DNA of 64,000 bases, from NCBI GenBank assembly GCA_022264855.1, contig JABYQU010000036.1, positions 248,001-312,000 of the forward strand. The letters run 5' to 3'. Of the stretch, positions 39,244 to 56,488 are shown piece after piece. The notes beneath the pieces were generated by a model. The model worked only from the letters and a program-made list of their open reading frames with translations. It was not told the origin of the DNA and did no database searches. A program made the translations under genes and the position numbers. Within the stretch, counting starts at the first letter, position 1, and each line of letters opens with the position of its first letter. Source of the DNA: Lenzites betulinus (lineage: Eukaryota; Basidiomycota; Agaricomycetes; Polyporales; Polyporaceae).

Positions 39244-41154
39244 ACTCTCAATGAAGCAACCCGAGGTTGGCCTCGATAACCCACAATGTATGTACTTTAC
39301 AGCAGAGCTATAGCGATATCAATTCCTCAGCCGATGAGCTACTACTGCCAGGTTTCTCCAAACACACCTGACTCTCAAGGGGGCGGCCGCGCTGGTCGCA
39401 CCGCGCGCACTACAACTCCTGGAAGGCGCGGCGATAAGAGCGGTGAGAATGCCGATAAAGGCAGGTGGGAGAACCAGATGATCAAGGACGACGACGACAA
39501 GTACAAAGCTCCCGGTCACCATAGAGGCTGGCATGCTGCGAGTCGGGCGGGAAATCCTCAGCCATTGGGTGATCCTCAAGGCACCTCGAGCACTGGCACC
39601 AGCTTCGTGCCGGCGGATCCGACTCGCCTTCTCACGTCCCCCCCCCCCGTTCAATCTGTATCAAGCCAGCGCCCTGCCTGTGAACATTCCGAGCGAATCT
39701 ATGAACGGCGACGTCAACCTCTTGGGCCTCGGGGACGTTGCAGGTACACTTGACTCGGCTTTGTGATGTAGTATAGAAGTAGCCAGATGGATCACATTTA
39801 ATGCCTATGCCATGCACATGCCCGCATCCTCGGAAAGCCGCGACGTTCGTCGCGCAAGTTATACAGGCTACCGCATCGACGGTCGTGCTGCTGCAGCGCT
39901 TTGGTCGATTCTCCCAAATAGGTATATAGACGCCCAATTGCTTGACAAGAGTCGTATGACTCAGCCTCTCACTGGTTTTTCACAATCCTTGTCCACCTCT
40001 ACGATACCTCTAGGGTGAACACTGGTTACCCACTATTCCACCAACTTGTGAATTTTCGCAGCCACCTGTCTGGCAGTGTAGACCCTCCGGGCCAAGCGTC
40101 GACCTCGTCCACAACTTCAACCAAACATCGCTCATCTCTCAGGAACTCTTCTGCATGTCACTACTTAGACCATATCTTGGTCGTTCTACCCTACCTGTGG
40201 TCCGCACGTTTGATAAAGCGTTCAAGACGACGCAATACTCAGAGAAACTTGCAAGAGTTAGAGGGTAGCGCCCTTATCAACTGTGCTACGCTGTTACCTC
40301 TCAGCGCTCAGCGTCAGCGAAGGGATTGATGGTAGGATTAATGATGTTGAACATCACTTCCACCCTAAATGAGATTGCGAAACATCACCGGCACCTTCGG
40401 GGGGCAGGATTTTGAAAAGCAGTACTGCCACCGCCGCAGTGATCCTCTTACAGTGTATCTATCACAGATTGCCTTTGTTCTCGGTGCGTGACAAACAAAC
40501 TACGCGTCGGCGCCGACATCTCCATCTTTTCGATCACCCCGAACTCAGTACACTAAGGCCAATCCCAATCATCCAGGCATTAGCCGCCAGCGCTGGCCCT
40601 GTGGTTTTGGCTACGACTAACAGGATTGCATTGGAGCAAGGTGGTCTTGTCCAGACGCACCGGCGTGGCCTTGTGGGACCGCACGCCAACAGCCGCCGAA
40701 AACATCAGGCCGGCGATGCCGCGTGTACACACATGGGTCCTTCTCAAGAATACTATGCGCGTTTCTCCCCGAAGGCCGGCGTTTCTCCTTGACGGCACAC
40801 TATTAACCTTACCCACATACGCGCCACGCCTACATGAATTCATCTGTCGGTATAGCATTTGCACGACGCCCGCGCGATTCCGCATTTCCAACGCGTCATG
40901 CCTCGTTCGCCTATAGACCACCCCACCGCATTGAACCGCCGGAACGGTGGATCGCAGTCTTCCGCTCGAATCAGCTCCGGAAAGCAGCCTTCCGAAAACC
41001 ACCCGGATCACATAGAGAACTCGAACATCTAGGTGAGTTATCGATTCGCTTGCACTGTGGGATTGCCCGACGAGACGCCCTGAGCGCCATCTTCAGCCTG
41101 ATAAATAGCCTTGCCGCGCTCCCATGACTTTAACGGAGTTCCCTACTGCATCCA

Positions 41155-42895
41155 ATGGCCCCGGCACAGTCTTCCAACGTTGCGCTACTGTATGTCTAAT
41201 CTTCCGTATACATCATTTGCACCGTACTGATTGATGTACGTCGCACCGTAGGGCGGGGCCTCAGGTAGCTACACAGCACTTGTTAAGCTGCGAGTCTCAC
41301 TAATGATCTGGATCTCCCCTACAGCTAATGGGGTTCTTCTTCGACTGGGCCTTACAAGGGATTTTGTGCGTGCAAATATGTGGGAATCCCGTTACCCTTC
41401 GCTCCGCTGTGATTCTGACCATGTTTGCAGATATGTACCACCTTTTATTCCCCCACGACTCGCGCGCCATGAAAGGCTTTGGTCAGTACACACCCGTCGC
41501 ATTCTTTGCGAACATACCTGAGAATGGGCGTTTCGCAGTTTATGGGGTCTTCGTATATGAGTGGATCCAGACCATCCTCATCACCCAAACCGCATTCGAA
41601 ATCGACGTATATGGCTTCGGCGACAGGGTATCGCTTACATCTTTCCACAACACCTGGTTCAGCGTCACCATTATGTGTGCGATCCTCTCTGCCGCCGTTC
41701 AAGGCTACTTCTGCTGGAGAATTTGGGCGTTCTCGTGCTCCAAGATGCTCGCTGGGACCATCATGTTTGTGAGAAACTTCTTCTGCACTTTCCTGGCCGT
41801 CTAGCGACGTCATCTCATGCTGCATCCTAGTTCGCCTTCTCTCAAATGTGCGCGGGAGTTGCGGGTGGGATTATGGTACAGTTTACCATCTTGTATCTTT
41901 GTTGCTTGTTTAACCACTACATTGGATCCAGCTCCATACAGTTAGTCCAAATGCGGCTCGTTTTTCGGCCGATACCCCTCTCTTGACGGTCTGTCTCTGC
42001 GTCGCTGCTTTGCAGTGACTGTAACTCACGCGTTCCACAGGCATGGCTCGTATGCGCCGCTTTGGTGGACGTTGCCATAGCCGCATGCATGTCATACTAT
42101 GTGCGTTTTAATGCTGACTCTATCGTTCCCATTCGTGACATGGCCTCTTATTAGCTATTACGAGCGAAGAGCGGCTTGAAGGCCTCTGACGACTTGGTCA
42201 ATCGTCTAGTACGCTTCATCATAGAAACCGGCACGCTGACAGGTTAGCTGTGGCGACTTGCCGATCATCATGGTTCCAGAGGCTCACCCGACGCATACAG
42301 CCACCGTCGCAATCTTCGATGCCATAGCGTTCACCGTTATACCCGTAAGCCCTTCCCATTCTAACCTAAATTTACTGGTATTGACTCTGACTGGCTCTAT
42401 CCAGAACACACTGGTGTACGAATGTCCGTAAGCCGAGCTCGTGCACGCTTGTCCTTCAACCGCTGATGTCAGCGTTCTCTCAGGGCACTCGTGCTAGCGA
42501 AAGTGTACGCGAACACCCTCCTTGCGAGTCTGAACAACCGCGCCATCATGCGTCGATTTGATCCCAACGACGGTACCGTGTGCCTGGATCTGAGGGGGAT
42601 GCTCGTTGGGTCCAATGGCGGGCCTTCCGGCGTCGTCTTCTCGCCCGGCCGATTCTCCGAGGCAGCTCATCGGGCCGATCACAGCCAAATGTCGTCCGAG
42701 CAGCAGGGGAACCGCATGCGCTTGGGATTCGTGCACGAAGAATACGTCTTTGGCGACATGCAAGACTCTGTAGTGCAGTTGGACGCGAGGGGCTCAGTGG
42801 TAGGAGAGGTGAAAGGGGCGGAGATGCTCGAACTCGCGAACGCCAACGCCAACCGGTTGCCTGGTTCCAGGGAAGACAATAAGGCATGCATATAA
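41155..42895 (+). CDS. DUF6534-type seven-helix membrane protein (copy B)
   Basis: Paralogue of the gene at 10917-12611, in the opposite orientation and about 29 kb away. Twelve exons: 41155-41189, 41252-41264, 41325-41379, 41431-41481, 41539-41768, 41831-41875, 41932-41988, 42041-42100, 42155-42242, 42301-42344, 42405-42427, 42484-42895. They sum to 1,113 nt (370 aa). It starts MAPAQSSNVALLAGPQLMGF. The core (VYGVFVYEWIQTILITQTAF) is about 83% identical to copy A over the 230-nt fifth exon, by eye. The signature YANTLLASLNNRAIMRR is shared, as is the ending DNKACI. The cytoplasmic tail is longer and more diverged. The first eleven exons have the same lengths as copy A, including the 13-nt microexon. 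Predicted role: membrane protein of unknown function. Confidence 0.82.
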
Positions 42896-43238
42896 CGTTA
42901 TACAACCGGAGCGATTGCTTTGAGTTGGAAAACAACGTATGTTTAACAGTGTGCCTATGTATCGTATTTTCTTATCTTACTCTAGCCTCAGTAATATTAT
43001 GTAACACTCGCAGTCCCTCCGGCCCATGAATCGATCGCTCTGAGCATCGTCACTGTGCAGGGTTTGACGATTAAACATACAAGCGTCATGATGAATGAAT
43101 AAATCAACTAGGTATACAAGCACTGTTACTGCAGACGTTTGCCTCCTCTCCCCTCGTGCCCTGCCCTTCGAGCAGAGCCCCTCGCGCGCATCACCCACTC
43201 GTAGCCTACGGGCGAAAGTGAAGGCTCCCAGGGCACAC
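42896..43238. other. Short intergenic region, tail-to-tail
   Basis: 343 bp between convergent stop codons of DUF6534 copy B and glycerol kinase. It presumably holds both 3' ends; no gene was seen. Confidence 0.5.
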
Positions 43239-45479
<2,241 letters not shown>

Positions 45480-46120
45480 GGTGGAGGTGGTGGTGGTGGT
45501 GAGGGGGCGGAAGAGAGAGGGGAATGGTGAACATGGCGAGCGGAAGCGCGTATTTGAATCTTGCAGTCGCCGGACGCCGCGCTCAAGCATCGGGGGGCGC
45601 TTCGATCATCCCTCCGGCCCCCGGCCCGTCTGTCAGCTGACTGGGGTAACCTGGGGCAGTACTAACAGCTATGTAGCCCCGTGCTTTTGCCCCTGGATCG
45701 GCGAGTCGGGCTACCAACAGTATGAAGGGCTCTAGCCCCTAGGAGCATCGCATTAAAACCAGCACGGTGAGGTAGCATAGAGCAAAATCGACGTGTAGAT
45801 GGTACAAGATGAACGCACTCCGTAATCTCCCGGGTGAGTATACTTCACGCGTCGGCCGGATGTCCTTTCCGCGGCGGAGCGACCTTCCATCGGGAAGAGC
45901 GACTGCAGTTCCGCTTAGGTCCCATCACGCTTATCATATGCCATTATGCATCCTCCAGTACTCCTGATCGGGATCGGGCAATCGATGCCCCACAAGCCAG
46001 GAGGGTCCAGCCTGAAGAAGCAGAACCAGAAGTTCAGAACAAGCCCGGCAACATTCGCGACGGAAACATACCAACCTAGACTCCCCGCATTTCCCCACGC
46101 GGGGGAGACCAAGAAGCACT
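45480..46120. other. Intergenic region
   Basis: 641 bp between two minus-strand genes. It holds the glycerol kinase promoter (with a GGTGGTGGT-type tract just upstream of its ATG on the + strand) and the 3' flank of the mannosidase. No gene was seen. Confidence 0.45.
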
Positions 46121-48756
<2,636 letters not shown>

Positions 48757-49294
48757 GGGTGCGGGAGGCTGAGGTTAATTTCGCAACTCACGGAAACATG
48801 GACATGCGCCTCTTCGGATTATGCTGCGGTTAGAGAGCGGCTGCTGCGGTGGAGAGACGAGGACCGCAACAGGTGTTCGGCGCGGGGAACGACGGGGAAG
48901 CAGGGAGGTGGTGGTCGGGGATTAAGAGGGTGTGGAAACGCAACTTAAGAGGACGCTTGGCATGATTCCGTGGACTCAGAGGTTATTCAACAAAGTCCCA
49001 GCGCCCTGCGCTATGTCTGCGATCACTGTGCTGACGCCTATTGCTCCCATCTCGGGGCTGCCGGACGCTCGGCCCGTCGCGGCAGCCCTTTCTCTCTGGA
49101 ATAAGGCCCTCGGCATCCTCCGCCCGGCCGGCCGGCGGGACTCTGCCGGATTGACTGCCGGGGTCAGGCCATTCTGGGAAAGTCCGGTGCTGCTCACCGC
49201 GCGCGCTCAACTCGGCCTCTGGTCCAGCTCGTCGTGCTCCTCGTCCTGTACACTACCCCCGTCCTCGTCCTCGCCGTCCCCGGTGCCCCCAGAC
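48757..49294. promoter_or_regulatory. Divergent promoter region, mannosidase / AP180
   Basis: 538 bp between divergent start codons. No TATA box is obvious. Pyrimidine-rich sequence on the + strand just before 49295 is consistent with the AP180 leader. Confidence 0.45.
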
Positions 49295-52200
49295 ATGACC
49301 AGCTTTGAGAAGACTGTCAAGCTGGCCTGCAAGCCGAAGGCTGCACCACCCAAGGCCAAGGTACGCTCCGCACCGTCTCGTAATCACGCCTTCCATCCGT
49401 CCGAGGCTCATGCCAATATCCCCGCAGTATTTGGACCCTATCATCGCCGCGACCTGGTCCGAGGACGGTGCGGTGCATGATGTATGCAAGGCTCTTTCTC
49501 CCCGCTTCCGAGAGCCGAACGTCATCGTAAGTACACCGTTTATACCCGTCCACATCTGCTAATCCTCCTGTAGGTTGTCTTCAAGGCATTGATCGTCCTA
49601 CATACGATAATCCGAAACGGCGCCACCGACAACGTACTCCAGTATCTGTCTTCTTCCGACGTCCTGAAACTGCGAAATGTCTCTTCTGGTAATTGGGAAG
49701 GTGAACGCATTGCGACGCCTGATCACAGCCGTTCATCTTCTCATGCGCGGAGCTCAGGGTACAATGCTCCGCAAAACCTGCAGAACTACTCAAAGTACCT
49801 TGACACCCGGATACGTGCGTACCGCGAGCTCAAGCACGACGCCATCCGCGTTCAGTCCGAGACCAACCGAGACCTGCGCAACTCGCAGGCAATCGAGGAT
49901 GAGTTGGAGCATCCCCCTCGGAAGCGTGGCAAGAACGTGCCCGCGCCCTCGCCCTCGCCTTCGAGCACCCTGCAACGAAGCAAGACCATGGCAGGACGGA
50001 AACTGCGTGTCATGACGGTAGAGAAGGGACTTCTGCGCGAGACAAAGATCGTTCAGAAGATGGTGGATGCCTTGGTGGAGACTCGGGTGCGTACGCCGAA
50101 CAATCAAGCCCGGCTCAGCCATATTGATGGATGTTCAGTTCTATCTGGACAACCTCGAGGATGAACTCAACATCACGGCACTTCAAATGCTCGTCAAGGA
50201 TCTCCTCATTCTATTCCAAGCCTGCAATGAAGGTGTAATCAACGTGCTCGAACACTACTTCGAGATGTCACAAATCGACGCCAAAGAGGCCCTTGCGATC
50301 TACAAGCATTTCTGCAAACAGACGGAGCGTGTCGTCGAGTACCTGGGCGTCGCGAAGAAACTGCAAAATCTGCTCAACGTCCCGATACCGAACCTTCGCC
50401 ATGTATGTTGCCCAACTCCTACATGTCCGACTGCATTAATCTGGACATTAGGCACCTGTCTCTCTCGCTAGCTCGCTAGAAGAGTATTTGTCGGACCCGA
50501 ACTTTGAGCAGAACAGGATCGAGTACAAGACCCAGAAAGAAGCCGCGGAACGCAACGCTAAACTTGGCATCAAGTCGAGTCCCAAACCCGCGGGGAGTGG
50601 TATGTCCAGTATGTTCGGTCATGCATCATACATATTGATCATCAATTGTGTAGCGCCCGCCGCAACGGCCGAGGCAAGCTCATCTTCACAGCCAGATTCG
50701 GGCTCGAAGACGCCAGGACAGAATGCATTGATTGACTTCTTCTCTGCTATCGAGGAGGAGCAACAGTCCATGTTCAATCCCCAAACGCACAGGTAAATAT
50801 CCATGATCACGGCTTGATGCAGCATCTCACCCTCCCACAGCCCTACGAACAACTATTTCCAACAGCAGGCCATGCACAATCCGTTCCAACAGCAAATGGT
50901 GACGGGAGCAGCATTTGCAGGTGCCCAGGCGTTCGGACAACCTCCGCAACTTCAGGCTCAGCCCACCGGTTTCCTATATGCGCAAAATACCGCTGTTCCT
51001 ATGATGGGCGTGACCAACCCCTTCGGTATGCAGACTATGCAGCAAGCTGGGCAACAATCCCTCCTGGCGCCACAACAGACGGGCTTCTTGCAGCCGCAGA
51101 TGACAGGTGCTAATCCGTTCAGGCAAAGTACCGTTTTCCCCCAGTCGACGGGGATGCCATTAGGTCAGGCTCCAGGCGCACCCCAAAGTACCAACCCATT
51201 CCCGGTGCAGAACCAGCAGCCACCCCAACAACCGCCCCCGCAAAGTCCGATGCCGAACTTCAGTCAGTTCCAGGCATCGAGCATGGGGCAGCAATCCCTT
51301 GCAGCACAACCGACTGGCATGCCATCCTTCCCATTCTCGAACCAGTTCACGGGTGCCCCCAACGCGCTACAAAGCCAACAGAACGGCCCCACTATCGCAC
51401 AACCTTTTGCTCAGTCTCCCTCAGCGTCGGCCTCATCGTTGGGACCCGTACCACAGCGTCCAGCAACTGCACCTCTCACTGCACCTGCACCGTCATCTTC
51501 CGCGTTCTCCTCTGGGCCACCTCCAGCGCAATCTGTAAAGACGCATCAGACAGGCTCGCGAAATCCGTTCGGCCAACCTGTCGAACCTGCGCCGCCTGTC
51601 CCGAAGATGCCTACCCTACAGGATCTCGCAAGGGGATACGGCAGCCAGAACAATGCGTCTCAGGGACAACTGCAGCCTATGCAGACAGGGGCGTTCTCGT
51701 CCTCGTTTGGTAGCTTCGGTTCCAGCAGTCCAGGGTCGCAACCCAACGCGAATGGGACCAATGGTTCTGTAATGGCTAGTGTCGCCTCCTCCTTCTCCTT
51801 CTCGAGCAATGACTCGAAATCTGGGTCTTCTCAACCCGGCTCCGCCTTTACACTACCGCTCACTTCTCAACCAACTTCGAGTACTACGTCGGGCTCGGCG
51901 TTCTCCGACTCCATCTTCTCCTCCCTTTCCTCGCAAGCTACTGGCGCTACCTCCTCCGCCGGTGCCCCATCCATCTCCATCTCCTCCGCCGCCGGTAGTC
52001 CGCCCATACGAGCGCAAACCACCGGGTTTAGCGGCCTCAAAGCGTTCAAGCCCTCCTCCTCATTCGGCGCCGCCCTGCTCGAGTCGCTGCCCCCCATCCC
52101 CTCTGCTCCCTCCACCCCAGCGACGTCTCCCCCCGCATCCAATCCCGGCTCGACACTCGGCTCGCAGCCCACGGGCTTCCCCGGCTTCTCCGCACAGCCG

Positions 52201-52545
52201 TCCTCGTCAGGAATGGGCACGTCCTCATTGGGCGCGGGCCTCCGCCCGCAGGCGACAGGCCTCGCGCCACAGGCAAACCCCTTCCGTGCGTCGATGTTCT
52301 CGACGACCGGGAACCCTACCGGTGGTGCGTTCGGCGGCGCCACGTCTGGCTCGTTTATGGGTTCGTCTTCTAGCCCGTCACTAGGGACGGCCGGGGGCTC
52401 GTCGCCGTCGCCGTCTCCGTTTGGCCTTAGCGCGAACCCGACGGGTGCGCCGTCGTTTGGCGGCGGCTCGTTCGGCTTTGGAGGTGGCTTCGGCCAGGGA
52501 CAAGGCCAGCAGCAGCCCCAGCAGCAACAGGGTTCCCTAATCTAG
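49295..52545 (+). CDS. Clathrin assembly adaptor AP180/CALM (Yap1801/1802 type)
   Basis: Endocytic adaptor that binds membrane lipid and recruits clathrin and EH-domain proteins to coated pits. Eight exons: 49295-49360, 49428-49526, 49574-49700, 49758-50086, 50139-50402, 50452-50599, 50654-50792, 50841-52545. Total 2,877 nt (958 aa). The N-terminal ANTH domain (about residues 1-290) has a basic lipid-binding stretch ending PPKAKYLDPI, followed by KALIVLHTIIRNG. The long C-terminal half is a Gln/Pro/Ser/Gly-rich disordered tail. It has six NPF motifs for EH domains, and about ten matches to LxxQxTG, the site used by Ark1/Prk1 kinases in yeast. Examples are LQAQPTG, LAPQQTG, LAAQPTG, LGSQPTG and LRPQATG. 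Regulation by such a kinase is inferred from these motifs. Confidence 0.93.
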
Positions 52546-53377
52546 GGCTGCTCATTAGGCGTCCCCTTCGCGACATCCTTCTCACTCTCACTCTCCCCGA
52601 CGCTTCACCGCTCCGCCCCGCTCGTTGCTGCCCCGGCCCCTGCTAGCTTTCCCCGGCGCCCCATAATTATTTACCAGTCATGACGTTCACGTCCAGTCCC
52701 TCATTCGCGTGTAATGTGGTGTCTTTACGCACCCCTTCCTCTCCTTCCCTTCGTTTCTTCTATTTTTGTTTTCGGTTGACGCGCATTGCTTTCGCTTCTC
52801 GTATTCTCCTACACGTACGTGCCGACACGGACAGCCTATCGGATGCGCGGGGGGAGGGCCGTCGAGGCGCACAGGGTGGATGGAGGGGAGATGGTCGGAG
52901 GGGTTTCACTAGGTTGGCGGGGTGTGCGTGCGGCGGACGCACGGTCCTGCTTCCGTGCGCTGCGATATATACGACATACACATGGTAGTACGACTTGTCC
53001 GACGTTGTTCCCGTCCTGGCTTTTGGCATCTCTGGAGTAGAGAGGATACCCTGCGCAATTGTACACTTTGACTCATGCCTCTGTCCCGATCCTCCCCCCT
53101 TGACGCACGTTCATCATGATGTGTAAAGCAAGAATTCTGTGCTCGCGGAATGAATTAATGACAGACGATGTATGACGCTCGACAAAGAACGTTTCTGACT
53201 TCGTATGTTCCACGGCAACTTCCGGTGTATGACAAGCACAGTAGACGCCCATAAGTCCGAGTCAGTCGGAAGCTTTGCCAGGTGCCACAACTTGCAATTG
53301 GCGGAGCGTTGAAAGTACTTTTGTCTTTGACACAGAACTAACCTCAAGTAACCTTTACCTACCGAGGCAAATAATCG
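52546..53377. other. Intergenic region
   Basis: 832 bp holding the AP180 3' region and the promoter of the next gene on the same strand. No further gene was recognised. Confidence 0.5.
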
Positions 53378-54934
53378 ATGTCGGGAGAAAGCCCAGCAGA
53401 GGTTATCGCAAAAGCGGCGAAAGCCGCGTTCGAGGCGTCGCAGCTCATCCCGTCCTCCGAGCGCGTCAGAGCGCTTCAAGAAATCCGCACAGAGCTCGAG
53501 GCAGCCAAGGATGCCATCCTCGCGGCCAACCGCGCAGACCTCGAGGTTGTCATCTCCCCCAGTCCGAGGCTCAATACCTACAGTACTGAACTTTACTATG
53601 TTATTTCTAGGCGGCCCAGAAAGAGGTCGACGCAGGGCGCATGTCGGGGTCCCTGCTCAAGCGCCTCGACCTCACGAAGGGAGACAAGTGGGATTCGATG
53701 CTGCAGGGCGTGGCGGATGTCGCGGCACTCCCGGATCCGACGGGGATAGTTTCGTACGCGAACGAGCTCGACGACGGTCTCGAGCTCTACCGCGTCTCGT
53801 GCCCCATCGGCGTGTTGCTCGTCATTTTCGAGGCGCGGCCGGAGGTGGTTGTCAATATCGCTGCACTGGCCATCAAGTCGGGTTGGTGTTCATGACTTAA
53901 TGGAATGAGTCTCGGGGTATTGATTTGGCTGTATTGTAGGAAATGCGGCGATACTGAAGGGCGGGAAGGAGTCGAACGAGACGTCGCGGCTGCTCTCGCA
54001 AGCGATCCAAGCCGCGCTCTCTAAAACGGCTATCTCCTCCACATATATCCAAACCATCCAGACGCGGGCAGAGGTATCGGCACTGCTGAGCCTTGATCGA
54101 TATATCGACCTCGTTATTCCCCGGGGGAGCAACAGCCTCGTGAGCAACATCCAGAACAACACACGGATACCGGTCATGGGCCATGCCGACGGCCTTTGCT
54201 CGGTATATATCGACGAATCGGCGGACGTGAAGAAGGCAGTTCGCGTTGTGGTGGACTCCAAGGTATAAGCTAGGACCTACCTCTTAGCACATGTCCACGC
54301 TAACGTAGCTCTGGTGCAGACGGACTACCCCGCAGCCTGCAACTCAGCCGAAACACTCATCCTCCACGAAAACGTTCTCTCAACAATATGGCCCGAGGTC
54401 GCAAAGGCGCTCCTAGCGGCGGACGTCCAGCTACTCTGCGACGAGCCCTCGCTCGCAGCCCTCCGCGCGCTTTCCCCTGCGCCCCCCAACCTCGCCTCAC
54501 ATGTCCAGCCCGCGTCCCCGGACGCCTACACGACCGAGCACCTCAGCCTCACGCTCTCCGTGAAGACGCTGCCCTCGCTCGGCGGAGCCATGCAGTGGAT
54601 CAACGCGCACTCGTCGCACCACACGGACAGCATCGTCGCGGAGGACGCGCGCGCGGCGGCCGCGTTCTGCCGCGGGGTCGACTCGGCGGGCACATTCGTG
54701 AACGCGAGCACGCGCTTCGCGGACGGCTTCCGGTACGGGTTCGGGACGGAGGTGGGCATCAGCACCGGGCGTATACATGCGCGCGGGCCCGTCGGGCTGG
54801 AGGGCCTTGTCACGTACAAATACATGATGCGGAGCACGGACGCGCAGGGGCATGTTGTCGGCGAGTTTGGTGTGGGCGCGGGGAAGAAGGCGTATAAGCA
54901 TCGGAAGTTCGCCGCGGCGGCTGTGCCGTTCTGA
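53378..54934 (+). CDS. PRO2: Gamma-glutamyl phosphate reductase
   Basis: Second step of proline synthesis: NADPH-dependent reduction of gamma-glutamyl phosphate to the semialdehyde. Four exons: 53378-53545, 53611-53881, 53940-54262, 54320-54934. They sum to 1,377 nt (458 aa), almost the length of yeast Pro2 (456). Features of the ALDH-like family: CPIGVLLVIFEARPEVVVNI for the cofactor-binding side, GNAAILKGGKE, and VIPRGSNSLVSNI. DYPAACNSAETLI holds the catalytic Cys261. FGTEVGISTGRIHARGPVGL lies near the C terminus. The frame is intact; introns are 57-65 nt with GT-AG ends. Its 3' end faces that of the NASP gene 107 bp away. Confidence 0.95.
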
Positions 54935-55041
54935 GGCTTGGTGGGTGCGATAACAAGTGTATTAACAGCGAAATGTGCAGGGATACAGGTACAAATGTAT
55001 AGGGTCCCGTACGACCGCGAGTGCAGGCTAACGAGGGAGGG

Positions 55042-56488
55042 TCATGAGGCCGATTCGTCCAACTTGACCTTCTTATCCGATTGCGTCTCTTCGGCCTCGT
55101 CCTCCGCTTTCCGCTTCACGGCACCGTTGGACGATGCCCCGTTCGCGTCGGTGTTCTTTTTCTTCTTCTTGACCAAGCCTGTCAGGTCGCGCACTTCAGT
55201 CTGTGCCGGAGGCACTGGCGCGGATGCCCCGTTAAGCTCGGCGTCAAGAGCTCTTGCCACTAGCTCGGGTGCAGATCCTGCGGGCTCGTTGGGCGACGTC
55301 TTCAGCTCGTCCACCTGACAATAAGCGTTAATGACAGCTCGCGTCAGCGAGAGGAAACGGCCTAACCTTCAACGCGAGGTCCTCCCGGAGACCCTGTAGT
55401 TCTTTTTCCTCCGCCTCCATCTGGCTCTTCGTCATCTTCTCGATGGCATCGTCGACGATCAGTCGCGACGCGGTTGCCTTTCCCTTTCCCTTCACATCTT
55501 CCTTGGGTTCCTGCTTAACGAGGCCCTGTCCGCTAAGCGCGTCGCGCAGCTCGGCCAGACGCGCTTCGACGCTGTCAAGAGCGCGTTCCGCGTGGGTAAT
55601 CGCATCTCCCAGGCGGCCAGACGTAAGGTCTAGCACGATGCTGATTTTGTAATGTGCCTCGGCAATTTGGCGAGAGGAAAGAGGGAGTAGCTCGTTTTTG
55701 AGTGTCAGACCAGCGTTGTAATCCGCAACGGCCTGGTCGAATTTTTCTGTGATAGAACGTATTGGATACCCCCTGTGAAACAATATAATCAAGATGAATG
55801 ACATACCTGTCTCCAGTGAGACGTCCCCAAGCGTGATGAATGTATCCGCGAGCTTGAGCTTAACTGCCTCAGACTCTTCCTGCCGCTTCTCGTAGATAGC
55901 ACGCGCAAGATCGAGGACCTCCCAGGCAGCATTGAAGTCATCCTCGGGCTCCGCATCCTCCTCCTCTTCGTCATCCTCCTCTTGCTCCTCCGCAGCGTCT
56001 GCTGCGTCGGCCGCCTTCCGCGCCTCCGCGAACAGGTCGACCGCAACGTCTTCCCCGGGCAGTTCGTCGTCCCCATCCCCGGAGAAGGACAGGAATGCTC
56101 CGCTATTTGCGGATTCTGTGACACAAAGAAAGGTGGCTCAGTTTGGGAACCCCACATTGCCACTTGGGTCGGCAGCCAGACGCACCATTGCTGTCCTCCA
56201 GCGCGTCGTCAGGCTCCTGCTTCCCTAGCACAGAGCTCTGTGCGATCGCGTTCTCCAGCAATGCCTTTCCGTACGCGAAGTACAGATCCGCGGTCTCAGA
56301 AGCCTGCTCGCCGAACTGCTTTGTGCTGCAGCATGCACATGAGGTGGTGTCAGAACACACACTTGAACGCGACAGAGGCGTGTTACTCACGCAGCCTCAA
56401 GCGCAGACGCGTAATGTTCGACAGACTGTTCGTACTTCTTGAGCGCGAAGGCGCGTTTGGCATGTTCGATGTGCTCATCAAGTGACAT
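55042..56488 (-). CDS. NASP-family histone chaperone (Sim3/Hif1-like)
   Basis: TPR-type chaperone that escorts H3-H4, or CENP-A in fission yeast, to chromatin. Exons, upper to lower: 56391-56488, 56186-56325, 55807-56115, 55367-55746, 55042-55314. They give 1,200 nt (399 aa). The N-terminal TPR begins ALKKYEQSVEHYASALEA. An acidic stretch interrupts the TPR region (EEQEEDDEEEEDAEPEDDF), the hallmark of SHNi-TPR proteins. Further TPR helices follow (EKFDQAVADYNAGLTLKNEL, EAHYKISIVLD). The C-terminal tail is basic, with KKKKK and KRKAEDEAEE, and acts as a nuclear signal. I start at the ATG of MSLDEHIEHAKRAF. An upstream coding exon cannot be excluded because the frame stays open beyond it. Confidence 0.85.

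Larger units (their letters stand above)
38966..41154. other. Region of degenerate repeats, no intact gene recognised
   Basis: About 2.2 kb. It holds an imperfect 51-bp tandem repeat, a TC microsatellite, a C homopolymer near 39640, and a diverged inverted copy of a short coding-like motif (minus strand near 38970, plus strand near 40055). No open frame resembles a known protein. The right end carries the promoter of DUF6534 copy B. Confidence 0.4.

Noticed and set aside
38990..39300. Solo LTR of a retrotransposon
   Set aside because: No TG...CA ends, target duplication or primer-binding site could be found; only tandem units and a TC microsatellite are present.
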